DNA of 64,000 nucleotides from Sulfurovaceae bacterium (GCA_028714675.1 JAQTLV010000006.1:1-64000); one strand, 5' to 3'; positions 17,694 to 25,939 are shown, counted from the first letter of the stretch. Notes: generated from the sequence alone by a model not told the origin. Numbers and translations are program-made.

Positions 17694-17721
17694 ATTATTA
17701 AATTATTTTAGTAAGAATGGT

Positions 17722-18885
17722 TTATTTGTCTGTAATTTTACCAGCAATTTCAAGTGCTTTTTCTTTTGCATATTCTACCTCTCCAAATACAAGAGATACT
17801 GCCATTCTTCGACCTATGTGTGATTCTGGTTTACCAAAAATTCTTACAAAACTATCCTTACTAAATGCATCATTAGGTATATCTAAATTTGGATTGTGGC
17901 TCTCATTTTTTGCTTTATAAGCTCCACTTGCTCCACTTCCATAAAATGTAAAATCAAGAGGCAATCCAAGCACAGCTCTAACATGTAGGGCAAATTCACT
18001 TTGACTTTGTGTGATAAGTGTAACCATTCCTGTATCGTGTGGACGAGGAGATAATTCAGAGAAATAAACTTCATTGTCTTTGACAAAAAATTCAACACCA
18101 AATATACCCCTACCGCCAAGTCCATCAGTTACAGCTTTTGCGATTGTTTGAGCTTTTTTAAGTGCTTCATTGCTCATAGCCATTGGCTGCCATGAAAGTA
18201 TATAGTCACCATCTTTTTGTACATGACCGATTGGCTCACAAAATACAGTCTCTCGCTCTGTTCTAGCCGTTAATAATGTTATCTCATAATCAAATTTGAT
18301 AAATTCCTCGACTATAAGCTCACTCGCATCGCCTCTAGCCTCTTTGGCTATCTCCCATGAACGCTCTATATCATCTGGAGTTTTAGCAACACTTTGTCCA
18401 TGACCAGAACTACTCATAACAGGTTTGATAACACAAGGAAATCCAAGTCTGCTTCCAGCATCTTTTAAGCCTTCTAAAGTAGTTACAAACTCATATTTAC
18501 TTGTTTTTAGCCCTAAATCTTCCGCAGCAAATTTGCGTATATTTTTTCTATTCATTGTTTTATTTACTGCTTCAGCATTTGGTATGACATGAAAACCTCT
18601 TTTTTCGGCTTCAAAAAGAGCTTCGATACTTATAGCTTCTACTTCTGGTAATATATATGTAGGTTTTTCTTTTTCTATAATCTCTAAGAGTGCATCTTTA
18701 TTTTTCATATCAACAGCATAACTACGATTGGCTACAAGATGTGCAGGAGCATTTTCATATTTGTCAACTGCTATTACTTCAACTCCAAGTCTTTGTGCTT
18801 CTATGGCAACTTCTTTGCCAAGTTCTCCACTTCCCAGTAGCATGATTTTAATAGAATTTTGTTGTAACGGTGTAGTAAATTGCAT
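17722..18885 (-). CDS. purT: Formate-dependent phosphoribosylglycinamide formyltransferase (PurT)
   Basis: Makes formyl-GAR from GAR, formate and ATP in purine synthesis, the folate-independent alternative to PurN. 387 residues, as in E. coli. An ATP-grasp protein: pre-ATP domain with [13 protein letters not shown], the ATP-binding stretch [15 protein letters not shown], the glutamate ligands in [15 protein letters not shown], and the metal site in [21 protein letters not shown]. Single gene with its own start and a spacer on both sides. The organism also encodes a PurN-type enzyme at 23.2 kb, so both routes appear present. Confidence 0.96.
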   Translation of the reverse strand: MQFTTPLQQNSIKIMLLGSGELGKEVAIEAQRLGVEVIAVDKYENAPAHLVANRSYAVDMKNKDALLEIIEKEKPTYILPEVEAISIEALFEAEKRGFHVIPNAEAVNKTMNRKNIRKFAAEDLGLKTSKYEFVTTLEGLKDAGSRLGFPCVIKPVMSSSGHGQSVAKTPDDIERSWEIAKEARGDASELIVEEFIKFDYEITLLTARTERETVFCEPIGHVQKDGDYILSWQPMAMSNEALKKAQTIAKAVTDGLGGRGIFGVEFFVKDNEVYFSELSPRPHDTGMVTLITQSQSEFALHVRAVLGLPLDFTFYGSGASGAYKAKNESHNPNLDIPNDAFSKDSFVRIFGKPESHIGRRMAVSLVFGEVEYAKEKALEIAGKITDK

Positions 18886-18964
18886 ATTTTCTCACTTTTG
18901 ATTTATTAGTAAGATTTTAGCAAAATAGTTATTAGTATTTGGTAATTAGTGTGTGTGAGTGTAT

Positions 18965-18989
18965 GGATTCCTGCTTCCGCAGGAATGAC
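18965..18989 (-). repeat. REP-like 25-bp hairpin element, copy 1; possible rpsU terminator
   Basis: ATTCCTGC (18967-18974) and GCAGGAAT (18979-18986) form a perfect 8-bp stem with a 4-base loop. Read on the minus strand it matches the element at 25662-25686 with three differences. It sits just downstream of rpsU and may serve as its terminator, although no strong T-run follows. Confidence 0.7.
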
Positions 18990-18994
18990 ATATT

Positions 18995-19207
18995 TTAGAG
19001 TCTTGACTCGTATCTTCTAAGAGTGTAGATCTTTTTAAGGATTTTCTTTCTTGTAGCGATTTTTTCTTTTTTACGCTTTTCAGTTTCAGTTTCGTGATAC
19101 TGTCTAGCTCTCGCTTCTGTAACGATTAGGTTACGGTCGCATTGTCTTTTGAATTTTCTGTAAGCATCATCAAAAGAGTCTCTTGAGTTAACAACTATTC
19201 CTGGCAT
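18995..19207 (-). CDS. rpsU: 30S ribosomal protein S21
   Basis: 70 residues, highly basic, with the S21 start [21 protein letters not shown] and a C-terminal Lys/Arg helix ending in LRRYESRL. S21 helps base-pairing of mRNA Shine-Dalgarno sequences with 16S rRNA. The gene has a very strong site itself: AAGGGGGTGA lies a few bases upstream of the ATG. It stands alone, without the dnaG-rpoD neighbours seen in gamma-proteobacteria, and is preceded by a structured, GC-richer leader. Confidence 0.97.
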   Translation of the reverse strand: MPGIVVNSRDSFDDAYRKFKRQCDRNLIVTEARARQYHETETEKRKKEKIATRKKILKKIYTLRRYESRL

Positions 19208-19237
19208 AAAATCACCCCCTTCCGTTTATAGATTAAC

Positions 19238-19302
19238 GCCAACAGAGCAAAGCTCCTTTTGGCTACGCTGACCGCTATGGTACTAAAGCTTCGGCTTTCG
19301 CC
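19238..19302 (-). promoter_or_regulatory. Structured leader upstream of rpsU
   Basis: On the rpsU strand this region can form a two-tier hairpin at 19238-19263 (GCCAA/TTGGC outside, GAGC/GCTC inside). A second short hairpin lies at 19285-19298 (AAAGC-TTCG-GCTTT), and GGC-GAAA-GCC at 19293-19302 is an alternative fold overlapping it. This GC-rich block in an AT-rich spacer, ending about 30 bases before the rpsU ATG, is a candidate for leader control of S21 synthesis. No known class was recognised. Confidence 0.35.
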
Positions 19303-19414
19303 TCAGAAATCGGAAACTTTTGCGTTTTAATTATCGGATTATATCAAAATAAGTTTATATAGAGTTTATATTCCTATTGTCCCCCTGTTTTATTTTTTAA
19401 TAAGATTCGTTGGT

Positions 19415-19420
19415 TATAAT
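19415..19420 (+). promoter_or_regulatory. -10 element for the ClC gene
   Basis: TATAAT in the context GGTTATAATATTC. Transcription near 19427 rules out the in-frame TTG at 19410 as the start codon. Confidence 0.5.
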
Positions 19421-19448
19421 ATTCTTAAGCTCAAAAATAAGTCCGTCA

Positions 19449-20903
19449 ATGAATGTGGAAACAATAAAATTTAAACATCTTAGAATAATCGCTAAAATCA
19501 AAAATCACTTTTTAAGCCAAATGATAATGGAATATTTCAAAGAGTTATATATTGCTGCAAAAGAAGCAAATTCACAGTTTAAATTACAATTTTTTCAATT
19601 TTTACCATTTCTTTTAGCTTCTCTTATAACAGGAGCAGTTGCGTTTGGATATTACAAGGCATTTAGATATGCAGAAGAGTTATCATTTTCCATATATGAG
19701 CAAAATAGATTATATATTTTTCTAATTACACCTATTAGCTTTTTATTATCATGGTGGCTTGTAAAAAGATATGCACCATACTCTAGAGGAAGTGGTATTC
19801 CTCAAGTTATGGGTGCGATAGAAGTATCAGGACGCAAGAAAAACTATATTATAAAAAGTTTTGTAAGTCTAAGAATTATTATAGTAAAGATTTTATCTAG
19901 TATTATTAAGGTATTTGGCGGAGGTGTGCTTGGAAGAGAAGGTCCGACCATACAAATTTCTAGTTCAATTTTTGTAGTAATTCATAAAATGTTGCCCTCA
20001 TGGTGGCCACATGTATCGCAAAAAAATATTTTAATAGCAGGGGCAGCATCAGGTTTGGCGGCAGCATTTAACACTCCTTTGGGAGGGATTATTTTTGCCA
20101 TAGAAGAGTTATCAAAATTTCATGTAAAGCATTATCAATTTTCACTCTTTATAGGAGTTATCATAGCCGGTCTTACTGCACAAGGATTGGGCGGCTCTTA
20201 TCTATATTTAGGATATCCAAAGTTGACGAGTGAAGGGTGGAGTGTGCTGTATGCTATTTTGATTACAGCTTTACTATCTGGTTATTTGGGGAGTAAAACA
20301 GGTGTTATAATGCTTAAAATTATGGATTTGTTTAGTTTAGCAAAAAGCAATACAGCTCAAATAGGCGTAGTATTGTTGTCCGCTTTTTTAGTAGCTATAC
20401 CAATTTATTATTTTGGAACAAATGTCATGGGTTCAGGGAAAGAACTTATGGAAAGTCTACTATTTAATGATAACAAACAGTTAGAATGGTATATACCATT
20501 TGTAAGGATTAGTAATCTTATAACATCGTTTAGTTTTGGTGGTTCTGGGGGAGTATTTGCTCCTTCTTTAAGTTCTGGAGCTGCTATAGGCGCGATAGTT
20601 TCACAATATTTTGATATAGTAGGAACCAAAGCAAATCTTATCATCTTAGTAGGAATGACATCTTTTCTAACTGGCATGACAAGAGCTCCATTTACATCTG
20701 CAATTATTGTTTTTGAAATGACAGATAGACATAGCGTAATTTTCTTTTTGCTTTTTGCAGCTATTATCGCTAATATGATTGCAACTTTTGTGGATAAGCA
20801 GTCTTTTTATGATAGATTGAAAGCTAAGTATATAAAAGATGCTACATCGTCAAAAGAGCAAAAAGTAGAGCCAAAAGTAGTGCCCATAGAAAGCTCACAA
20901 TAA
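19449..20903 (+). CDS. ClC-family chloride channel or H+/Cl- antiporter
   Basis: 484 residues from ATG 19449; ATG 19521 or 19527 is also possible, and neither has a strong ribosome site. About ten to twelve membrane segments. The three ClC anion-pathway signatures are present: GSGIPQV, GREGPTIQ with the gating glutamate, and GSGGVFAPSLSSGAAIG. The helix with NTPLGGIIFAIEEL carries the acidic pair matching the internal proton glutamate of the E. coli exchanger, so Cl-/H+ exchange rather than pure channel activity is likely. No CBS domains at the C terminus; the tail is polar and lysine-rich. Probable role: chloride/pH homeostasis. Monocistronic, with its own promoter. Confidence 0.92.
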   Translation: MNVETIKFKHLRIIAKIKNHFLSQMIMEYFKELYIAAKEANSQFKLQFFQFLPFLLASLITGAVAFGYYKAFRYAEELSFSIYEQNRLYIFLITPISFLLSWWLVKRYAPYSRGSGIPQVMGAIEVSGRKKNYIIKSFVSLRIIIVKILSSIIKVFGGGVLGREGPTIQISSSIFVVIHKMLPSWWPHVSQKNILIAGAASGLAAAFNTPLGGIIFAIEELSKFHVKHYQFSLFIGVIIAGLTAQGLGGSYLYLGYPKLTSEGWSVLYAILITALLSGYLGSKTGVIMLKIMDLFSLAKSNTAQIGVVLLSAFLVAIPIYYFGTNVMGSGKELMESLLFNDNKQLEWYIPFVRISNLITSFSFGGSGGVFAPSLSSGAAIGAIVSQYFDIVGTKANLIILVGMTSFLTGMTRAPFTSAIIVFEMTDRHSVIFFLLFAAIIANMIATFVDKQSFYDRLKAKYIKDATSSKEQKVEPKVVPIESSQ

Positions 20904-20933
20904 ATCCATATTTATCTAATGTATAAAATTTGC

Positions 20934-20939
20934 TATAAT
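20934..20939 (+). promoter_or_regulatory. -10 element for nnr
   Basis: TATAAT in the extended context TTTGCTATAAT, 30 bases upstream of the nnr ATG. AAAGG follows at ribosome-site distance. Confidence 0.6.
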
Positions 20940-20969
20940 TATCACAATAGCTATTACTAAAGGTAATTT

Positions 20970-22376
20970 ATGCAAAAAGTTTTTGACAACTGTTTTTATT
21001 TGGATAAGCGATGCTATGACGAGTATGGATTAAGTGAAGATATACTCATGGAACATGCAGCAAGTGGCATGGAGAGTTTTGTGCGAGAAAACTTTGCTTT
21101 TGGCAAATCTGTATTGATAGTTGCAGGCAGAGGAAATAATGGAGCAGACGGTATAGCATTGGCAAGATTGTTGCATGGAGATTATGATGTGAGACTTCTT
21201 CTGGCAGAAAAGCCAACATCTGATATGGCAAAATTGCAACTTAAAAGAGCAGAAGCTATCGGCATAAAAACAACAAAAGAGTTGAAAAATGCTGATGTGA
21301 TAGTCGATGCCGTGTTTGGCTCTGGGCTAAAAAGAGAACTTGATGATGACACAGTTAAACTTATAAATACTCTCAATGAATTTAGTGGATACAAAATAGC
21401 CTGCGATATACCAACTGGCATAGATGAACATGGCAATATAAAAAATGTAGCTTTCAATGCTGATATAACATTTGCTATGGGGGCTTTGAAAAAAAGTTAT
21501 TTTTTAGATAGCGCAAAAGATTATATTGGGGAAATAAAAGTCGTTAGACTTGGTGTCAGCCAAAATTTATATGATGGCGAAACAAAAATGTTTGCTTTAG
21601 AAGAGAGTGATATGGCATTGCCATCGCGAAAAATGCAAAGTGCCCATAAAGGGACATTTGGTCATGTGGCAATATTTTGCGGAGAAAAAGAAGGTGCTGC
21701 CGTGATGAGCGCAAAAGCCTCTATGAGATTTGGAGTGGGGCTTGCAACTCTTGTTATACAAGACAAAGTATATACTCCATACTATCTTATGCAAAGCACT
21801 ACATTACCTACAAATACAACTGCAATAGCCGTTGGTATGGGGCTTGGTACTTTCTTTGAAGAGAGTTTTTTGGAAAAACATATCATATCAAACTCACTTC
21901 CAATCGTCATAGATGCTGATGCTTTGTACTCGAAAAAAATACTTAGTGTTTTGTCAAAGAAAAGAAAAATAGTCGTTACCCCTCATCCAAAAGAGTTTAT
22001 ATCTATGTGGAAGATATTGACTGGCGAAGATTTAAATATAGACGAACTCCAAGAAAACAGATTTGAATATGTCAAAAAATTTAGCTTGAAATTTCCAAAT
22101 GTAGTGCTTTTGCTAAAAGGCGCAAACACCATCATTTCTTATAAAGATGAAATATATATAAATTCCCTTGGTTCATCTAAACTTAGTAAAGGTGGAAGTG
22201 GAGATGTGCTTAGTGGACTTATAGCTTCGCTTTTAGCTCAAGGATATGATGCTTTGCATTCTGCCGTGCATGGCTCGCTTGCTCTTACGACAGCAGCTAG
22301 AAATTTCTCAGGTTCAAGTTACGCGATGCTGCCAACAGATTTGATAGATGAGATAGGAAAGTTGGAGGATAAATGA
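20970..22376 (+). CDS. nnr: Bifunctional NAD(P)H-hydrate repair enzyme (epimerase plus dehydratase)
   Basis: Repairs damaged NAD(P)H hydrates. 468 residues. The N-terminal YjeF_N epimerase domain (about 1-205) has the phosphate-binding GRGNNGADGIALARLL, the catalytic Asp region IVDAVFGSGLKREL, and CDIPTGID. The C-terminal ribokinase-like domain (about 220-465) is the ADP-dependent dehydratase, with GTFGHVAIFCGE, VIDADALY, VVTPHPKEF and the nucleotide loop SKGGSGDVLSGLIASLLAQG. The stop overlaps the next start by four bases (ATGA), coupling it to an unrelated-looking repeat-cytochrome gene. Confidence 0.96.
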   Translation: MQKVFDNCFYLDKRCYDEYGLSEDILMEHAASGMESFVRENFAFGKSVLIVAGRGNNGADGIALARLLHGDYDVRLLLAEKPTSDMAKLQLKRAEAIGIKTTKELKNADVIVDAVFGSGLKRELDDDTVKLINTLNEFSGYKIACDIPTGIDEHGNIKNVAFNADITFAMGALKKSYFLDSAKDYIGEIKVVRLGVSQNLYDGETKMFALEESDMALPSRKMQSAHKGTFGHVAIFCGEKEGAAVMSAKASMRFGVGLATLVIQDKVYTPYYLMQSTTLPTNTTAIAVGMGLGTFFEESFLEKHIISNSLPIVIDADALYSKKILSVLSKKRKIVVTPHPKEFISMWKILTGEDLNIDELQENRFEYVKKFSLKFPNVVLLLKGANTIISYKDEIYINSLGSSKLSKGGSGDVLSGLIASLLAQGYDALHSAVHGSLALTTAARNFSGSSYAMLPTDLIDEIGKLEDK

Positions 22377-23146
22377 AAAAAATTGTGTGGTTTATTGTTT
22401 TGATGTCTATGGTTATATTCGCTTCTACAACCACCGCAAAAGTAATAAAAGAGTATTATGAAAATGGGAATATAAAAAAAAGTACATCTTATCGGTTTAA
22501 CCAAAAAAATGGAGTTGAAAAAGAGTATTATTTAAATGGCAACATTATGTCAGAGACTGAGTACAAAAATGGTAAAATAGATGGTTTTGGAAGAATTTAT
22601 TTAATAAATGGAAGAATAGAAAGAGAGAGAAGTTATATGAATGATAAACTAAATGGAGTAAACAAAATTTATTTTAAAAATGGTAATTTAAGTTTTCAGG
22701 CATACTATTCGGATGGAAAAATAACAAAAGAAGTTCGTGCATTTTTTGAAAACGGAAAATTGAAATACAAAGCCCCTGTATCCAATGATGAAGAAATATT
22801 TGAAATGTACAACAACAACGGAACCTTGGTTGTTAAAATGCCATTTGGCAAATACCTAGACGAAAAAGCAAAAAATTTAAATAAAATATCAAAAAATATT
22901 GAGTCAACAGGTGAAGAATATTTTGCCCCTTGCTCTGCTTGCCATGGCGCCGATGGAGGTTTCCCAGCTCTTGGAAAGTCGAAAATTATAGCAGGACAAC
23001 CAGCCGATGTTATTTATAAAAAATTTATAAAATATCAATTAGGAGCAAAGGATGAAACAGGAAACGGTTCTCTTATGACCGGTCAAGTTGCAATGCTAAC
23101 AGATGATCAACTCAAACAACTTGCATTGTATATCTCGCAGTTATAG
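22373..23146 (+). CDS. Exported YwqK/MORN-like repeat protein fused to a c-type cytochrome domain
   Basis: 257 residues. A signal peptide (about 1-22, KKIVWFIVLMSMVIFAST) targets it to the periplasm. Residues about 26-140 hold roughly five imperfect repeats of 22-24 residues built on the pattern YY.NGN....E..YKNGK.DG, as in the MORN_2/YwqK family. A linker of about 40 residues follows. The C-terminal 75 residues are a class I cytochrome c with the haem motif CSACH at about 186-190, a following GADGGFPAL, and a probable Met ligand near GQVAM. Periplasmic electron carrier or sensor is likely; the role of the repeat region is unknown. Translated coupled to nnr. Confidence 0.85.
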   Translation: MKKIVWFIVLMSMVIFASTTTAKVIKEYYENGNIKKSTSYRFNQKNGVEKEYYLNGNIMSETEYKNGKIDGFGRIYLINGRIERERSYMNDKLNGVNKIYFKNGNLSFQAYYSDGKITKEVRAFFENGKLKYKAPVSNDEEIFEMYNNNGTLVVKMPFGKYLDEKAKNLNKISKNIESTGEEYFAPCSACHGADGGFPALGKSKIIAGQPADVIYKKFIKYQLGAKDETGNGSLMTGQVAMLTDDQLKQLALYISQL

Positions 23147-23178
23147 AGTGAAAATAAAAAATATAAATAAATTTTTGC

Positions 23179-23184
23179 TACAAT
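23179..23184 (+). promoter_or_regulatory. -10 element for purN, possibly leaderless
   Basis: TACAAT ends six bases before the purN ATG at 23191, and no Shine-Dalgarno sequence lies in between. A start point at the usual distance would coincide with the ATG. Confidence 0.4.
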
Positions 23185-23190
23185 TCGCCC

Positions 23191-23739
23191 ATGAAAAATA
23201 TAGCAATCCTTTTTAGTGGTGATGGTACAAATTTCGAGTATCTCATCACACACTTACCACAAGACAAAATTTGCATCAAAAAAGCCATTTGTAATAATCC
23301 AAAAGCACTTGGCATAAAAAAAGCGATAAAACATGATATACCTCTAGAAATTATCGATTCTTCAGCATTTGAAGTACGAGAAGAGTTTGATGAGGTTTTG
23401 GTAGAAGCTATAAAAAAAGCAGATGTTGATTTAGTTGTATTGGCTGGATTTATGAGGATATTAACTCCTGTTTTTACCAAACAAATCAAATCTATCAACC
23501 TTCATCCATCACTCCTTCCTAGACACAAAGGGGTAAATGCCATAGAAAAAAGTTACCATGATGAGCATAGAGAGGGCGGCGTGAGTGTGCATTATGTAAA
23601 CGATGAACTTGATGGTGGAGAGATAATACTCCAAAGAGAGATTTCTAAAGATGCTTTAAGCTTCGATGAGTATCATCAGAAAATAAAAAATTTAGAAAAA
23701 AAAGCTCTTTTGGATGCTACTTTGGAAGCTTTGAGTTAA
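23191..23739 (+). CDS. purN: Phosphoribosylglycinamide formyltransferase, folate-dependent (PurN)
   Basis: Transfers formyl from 10-formyl-THF to GAR in purine synthesis. 182 residues. The N-terminal phosphate loop reads [10 protein letters not shown]. The catalytic Asn-His pair is in [13 protein letters not shown], and the catalytic Asp in DELDGGEII. The segment after HPSLLP ([16 protein letters not shown]) is typical of the phylum. It is followed after 11 bases by thiG, so the two are probably co-transcribed. The genome also carries PurT; the two enzymes use different one-carbon donors (formyl-THF versus formate). Confidence 0.95.
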   Translation: MKNIAILFSGDGTNFEYLITHLPQDKICIKKAICNNPKALGIKKAIKHDIPLEIIDSSAFEVREEFDEVLVEAIKKADVDLVVLAGFMRILTPVFTKQIKSINLHPSLLPRHKGVNAIEKSYHDEHREGGVSVHYVNDELDGGEIILQREISKDALSFDEYHQKIKNLEKKALLDATLEALS

Positions 23740-23750
23740 ATGGAGAAATT

Positions 23751-24524
23751 ATGGATACACTAAAAATCGGAAAATATGAATTTAATAGTCGTCTAATCGT
23801 CGGAAGTGGCAAATATGATAGTTTTCAAACTACTCTTGATGCAACACTTGCAAGCGGGAGTGAACTTATCACAGTTGCTGTTAGAAGAGTAAATATCACA
23901 AATCCCGCAGAAGAAAATCTTATGACTTATTTTAAAGATACAAATGTCAAATTTTTGCCAAATAGTGCCGGATGTACAACAGCCGAAGATGCTATCACAC
24001 TATTTCGTCTAACTAGAGAAGCGACAGGTATCGACCTCATTAAACTTGAAGTTATTGGAGATACAGCCAAAACACTTTATCCTGATGTTATAGAGACTAT
24101 CAAAGCGTGTGAAGTATTGAGTAAAGATGGATTTACTATCATGGCATACACAAGCGATGATCCTATAATGGCAAAACGGCTAGAAGATGCAGGTGCACAT
24201 GCTGTGATGCCTCTCGCTTCTCCTATCGGAAGCGGACTTGGGATACAAAATAAATTCAATATTCACTTTATCAGAGAAGCCATATCTGTTCCTGTTATAG
24301 TAGATGCAGGGATAGGGTGTGCGAGCGATGCAAGTGTCGCGATGGAGCTTGGAGCGGATGGTGTATTGACCAATACCGCCATAGCACAGGCAAAAGATCC
24401 AATACTAATGGCAACTGCTATGAAACATGCAGTAATGGCAGGTAGGATGAGTTATCTAGCAGGTAGGATTCCAAAAAGACCGTTTGCGACGGCGTCGTCT
24501 CCGGTAGATGGCATGATATTTTAG
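23751..24524 (+). CDS. thiG: Thiazole synthase
   Basis: Builds the thiazole phosphate of thiamine from DXP, dehydroglycine/iminoglycine and ThiS thiocarboxylate. 257 residues in a TIM barrel. The Schiff-base lysine is in LIKLEVIGD. Other conserved elements are [11 protein letters not shown] at the start, [26 protein letters not shown], and the phosphate-binding [20 protein letters not shown] with [17 protein letters not shown]-like site precedes the ATG. thiS, thiF and thiH are not adjacent. No TPP riboswitch is seen upstream; the 11-base gap to purN leaves no room for one. Confidence 0.97.
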   Translation: MDTLKIGKYEFNSRLIVGSGKYDSFQTTLDATLASGSELITVAVRRVNITNPAEENLMTYFKDTNVKFLPNSAGCTTAEDAITLFRLTREATGIDLIKLEVIGDTAKTLYPDVIETIKACEVLSKDGFTIMAYTSDDPIMAKRLEDAGAHAVMPLASPIGSGLGIQNKFNIHFIREAISVPVIVDAGIGCASDASVAMELGADGVLTNTAIAQAKDPILMATAMKHAVMAGRMSYLAGRIPKRPFATASSPVDGMIF

Positions 24525-24656
24525 TCTTTATCGCGATTTTGCACAATCTTCGCTCGAAACTTTCGAGTTTCGCTCGGGCACTTACTAAGTGTAAGTTTCT
24601 TCGCTCCACTTAAAATTTTCAAGCAAATCTCATACAAACTTACGATAAATTTATTT
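24525..24656. other. Hairpin-rich spacer between thiG and the histone-like gene
   Basis: 132 bases between converging genes. It contains CTCGAAA-C-TTTCGAG (24553-24567) and other short inverted repeats in a GC-richer patch. No open frame stands out. It may terminate both genes. Confidence 0.4.
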
Positions 24657-24857
24657 TTACGCTGCTTTTTTGATAGTTTTTTTAGCTACTTTTTTAGCAA
24701 CTTTTTTCGTTTTTGGTTTTTTGGCAGAAACTACTTTTGTTACTTTTTTTGTTAAAGATTTAGAATCTTTTTTCTTGATTACATCTTTTTTTACTGCTTT
24801 TTTCACGGCTTTTGTTGCAACTTTTTTAACTACTTTTTTCTTTAATTCTTTTGCCAT
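24657..24857 (-). CDS. Histone H1-like lysine/alanine-rich protein
   Basis: 66 residues, nearly half lysine, in repeated KK(V/A)(A/V)KK and KKV.KK patterns, with alanine, valine and threonine making up most of the rest. This resembles the C-terminal tails of histone H1 and bacterial H1-like nucleoid proteins. It should bind DNA or RNA through charge. GAGGAAATCAA precedes the ATG, which favours this strand over the equally long frame on the other strand. The simple repeated coding sequence on the plus strand reads as a phenylalanine/threonine-rich ORF and is a shadow. Single gene. Confidence 0.75.
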   Translation of the reverse strand: MAKELKKKVVKKVATKAVKKAVKKDVIKKKDSKSLTKKVTKVVSAKKPKTKKVAKKVAKKTIKKAA

Positions 24858-25010
24858 TTGATTTCCTCAATCATTTATTTTTATTGCCAACGAGCAATAA
24901 ATTATATAAACTATATGACTTTTTTGTTATTTTGTCAAGTTTGGTGGTAAAAACAATAGAATAGGATAAAATTATAAAATCATTTTGTGAAGAAAATATA
25001 AGGAGAGATA

Positions 25011-25580
25011 ATGTCACAAGCTATACCAGGTGGAGGGTTGCCAAAGTTTGAACGATTTTTTATAAAGACATTTATCATTCCCATGACCAAATACATTTTT
25101 ACTTGGGATTTGGCTTTGAAATTTTTCAATAAAGAAGCAAAAAAAATTGAAAAAATTGTAACACAAATAAAGAGAGAAGATTTGCAAAAACGCGTCAAGA
25201 TAGGACGTGTATTTGGCATCGAGGAACATAGTAGAGACTACTCTATCAATATGACGCTAGAGCATCTTGTCATAGCAGGAACAGGCGTGATGGGGATCAT
25301 ACATAAACTTTCGCAAGAGAAAATATTTACCAAAGAGGTGACTATCCAAGGGGTAAAACCGCACGCCAATGAGGCTGATACACTAGAGGAATTTGTAAAG
25401 CTTGCAGAAAAATATACTGCGTTCATCGATGCTCTGCCAAAGAAAAAATCGCTCATGAGACACCAACATCCGTGGTTTGTTGAGTTTAACAACTTTGAAT
25501 GGAGTGTTTTTATGTTTATCCATACATTTGTACACAGAAGACAGATTGAAGCAATAGCCAAGATACTTAGAGATGAGTAG
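25011..25580 (+). CDS. DinB-like (DUF1569-type) putative metal-dependent protein
   Basis: 189 residues, soluble, mainly helical. Three histidines match the DinB/YfiT metal site: H85 in TLEHLVIAG, and H171 and H175 in FIHTFVHRRQ near the C terminus. DinB-superfamily proteins are four-helix bundles, several of which act as thiol transferases or hydrolases; the substrate here is unknown. AAGGAGAG gives a strong ribosome site before the ATG. It starts the accessory stretch and is followed directly by ORF6N remnants. Confidence 0.7.
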   Translation: MSQAIPGGGLPKFERFFIKTFIIPMTKYIFTWDLALKFFNKEAKKIEKIVTQIKREDLQKRVKIGRVFGIEEHSRDYSINMTLEHLVIAGTGVMGIIHKLSQEKIFTKEVTIQGVKPHANEADTLEEFVKLAEKYTAFIDALPKKKSLMRHQHPWFVEFNNFEWSVFMFIHTFVHRRQIEAIAKILRDE

Positions 25581-25591
25581 GATTAGCGATA

Positions 25592-25639
25592 GTTAAAAAA
25601 GAGTTTGAAAACTTGAGGTCGCAAATTGCGACCAGTTAA
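25592..25639 (+). pseudogene. ORF6N-domain gene remnant, fragment 1
   Basis: The frame reads VKKEFENLRSQIATS and then stops. (E)NLRSQIATS is the recognisable core of ORF6N/KilA-N-type DNA-binding proteins found in phages and accessory islands, where it is normally followed by a GG-rich YAFTEQG segment. There is no plausible start or downstream domain. The same DNA forms a palindrome (GGTCGCAA with TTGCGACC), which is explained by the codons. Confidence 0.6.
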
Positions 25640-25661
25640 ATAATACAAAACTACACACCTC

Positions 25662-25686
25662 GTCATTCCTGCGAAGGCAGGAATCT
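25662..25686 (+). repeat. REP-like 25-bp hairpin element, copy 2
   Basis: ATTCCTGC and GCAGGAAT form an 8-bp stem. It matches the element at 18965-18989 in inverse orientation with three differences, and sits between the two ORF6N remnants. Confidence 0.75.
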
Positions 25687-25721
25687 AGCATTGACTTTAA
25701 ACAAATTTCAAATTAGTTTAT

Positions 25722-25838
25722 AAAAACTTGAGGTGCCAATTTGTCACCTCAAATCATAGTGGCATCAGATATGCACTCACTTATGATGAGTTAGCCAAAA
25801 AGAAAGTAGAGTGGGTTGAAAGTAGAGCTAAATTATAA
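25722..25838 (+). pseudogene. ORF6N-domain gene remnant, fragment 2
   Basis: The frame reads KNLRCQFVTSNHSGIRYAL, then TYDELAKKKVEWVESRAKL and a stop. The first part is again the ORF6N core (NLR.QFVTS), but the expected YAFTEQGVAML stretch is missing, so the gene carries an internal deletion as well as a lost 5' end. This fragment is a diverged paralogue of fragment 1. The remaining bases 25839-25939 hold no gene, only an AT-rich presumed promoter for gajA (TATTAT at 25906-25911). Confidence 0.6.
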
Positions 25839-25939
25839 TAATTTTCCTTTATGCCTAATTTTATACTGATTCATTAAAATCCTATGAAATATGCAAAAAA
25901 ATTGATATTATTATCAGAATGTATATTTATGGGGGATAA

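Noticed and set aside
24670-24861. 63-codon plus-strand ORF opposite the histone-like gene
   Set aside because: It is a Phe/Thr-rich mirror of lysine codons with no ribosome site; the minus strand has GAGG before its ATG.
25616-25632. GGTCGCAA-TTGCGACC as an operator or terminator
   Set aside because: The palindrome is produced by the codons of the ORF6N core in fragment 1, so it is better explained as coding remnant.
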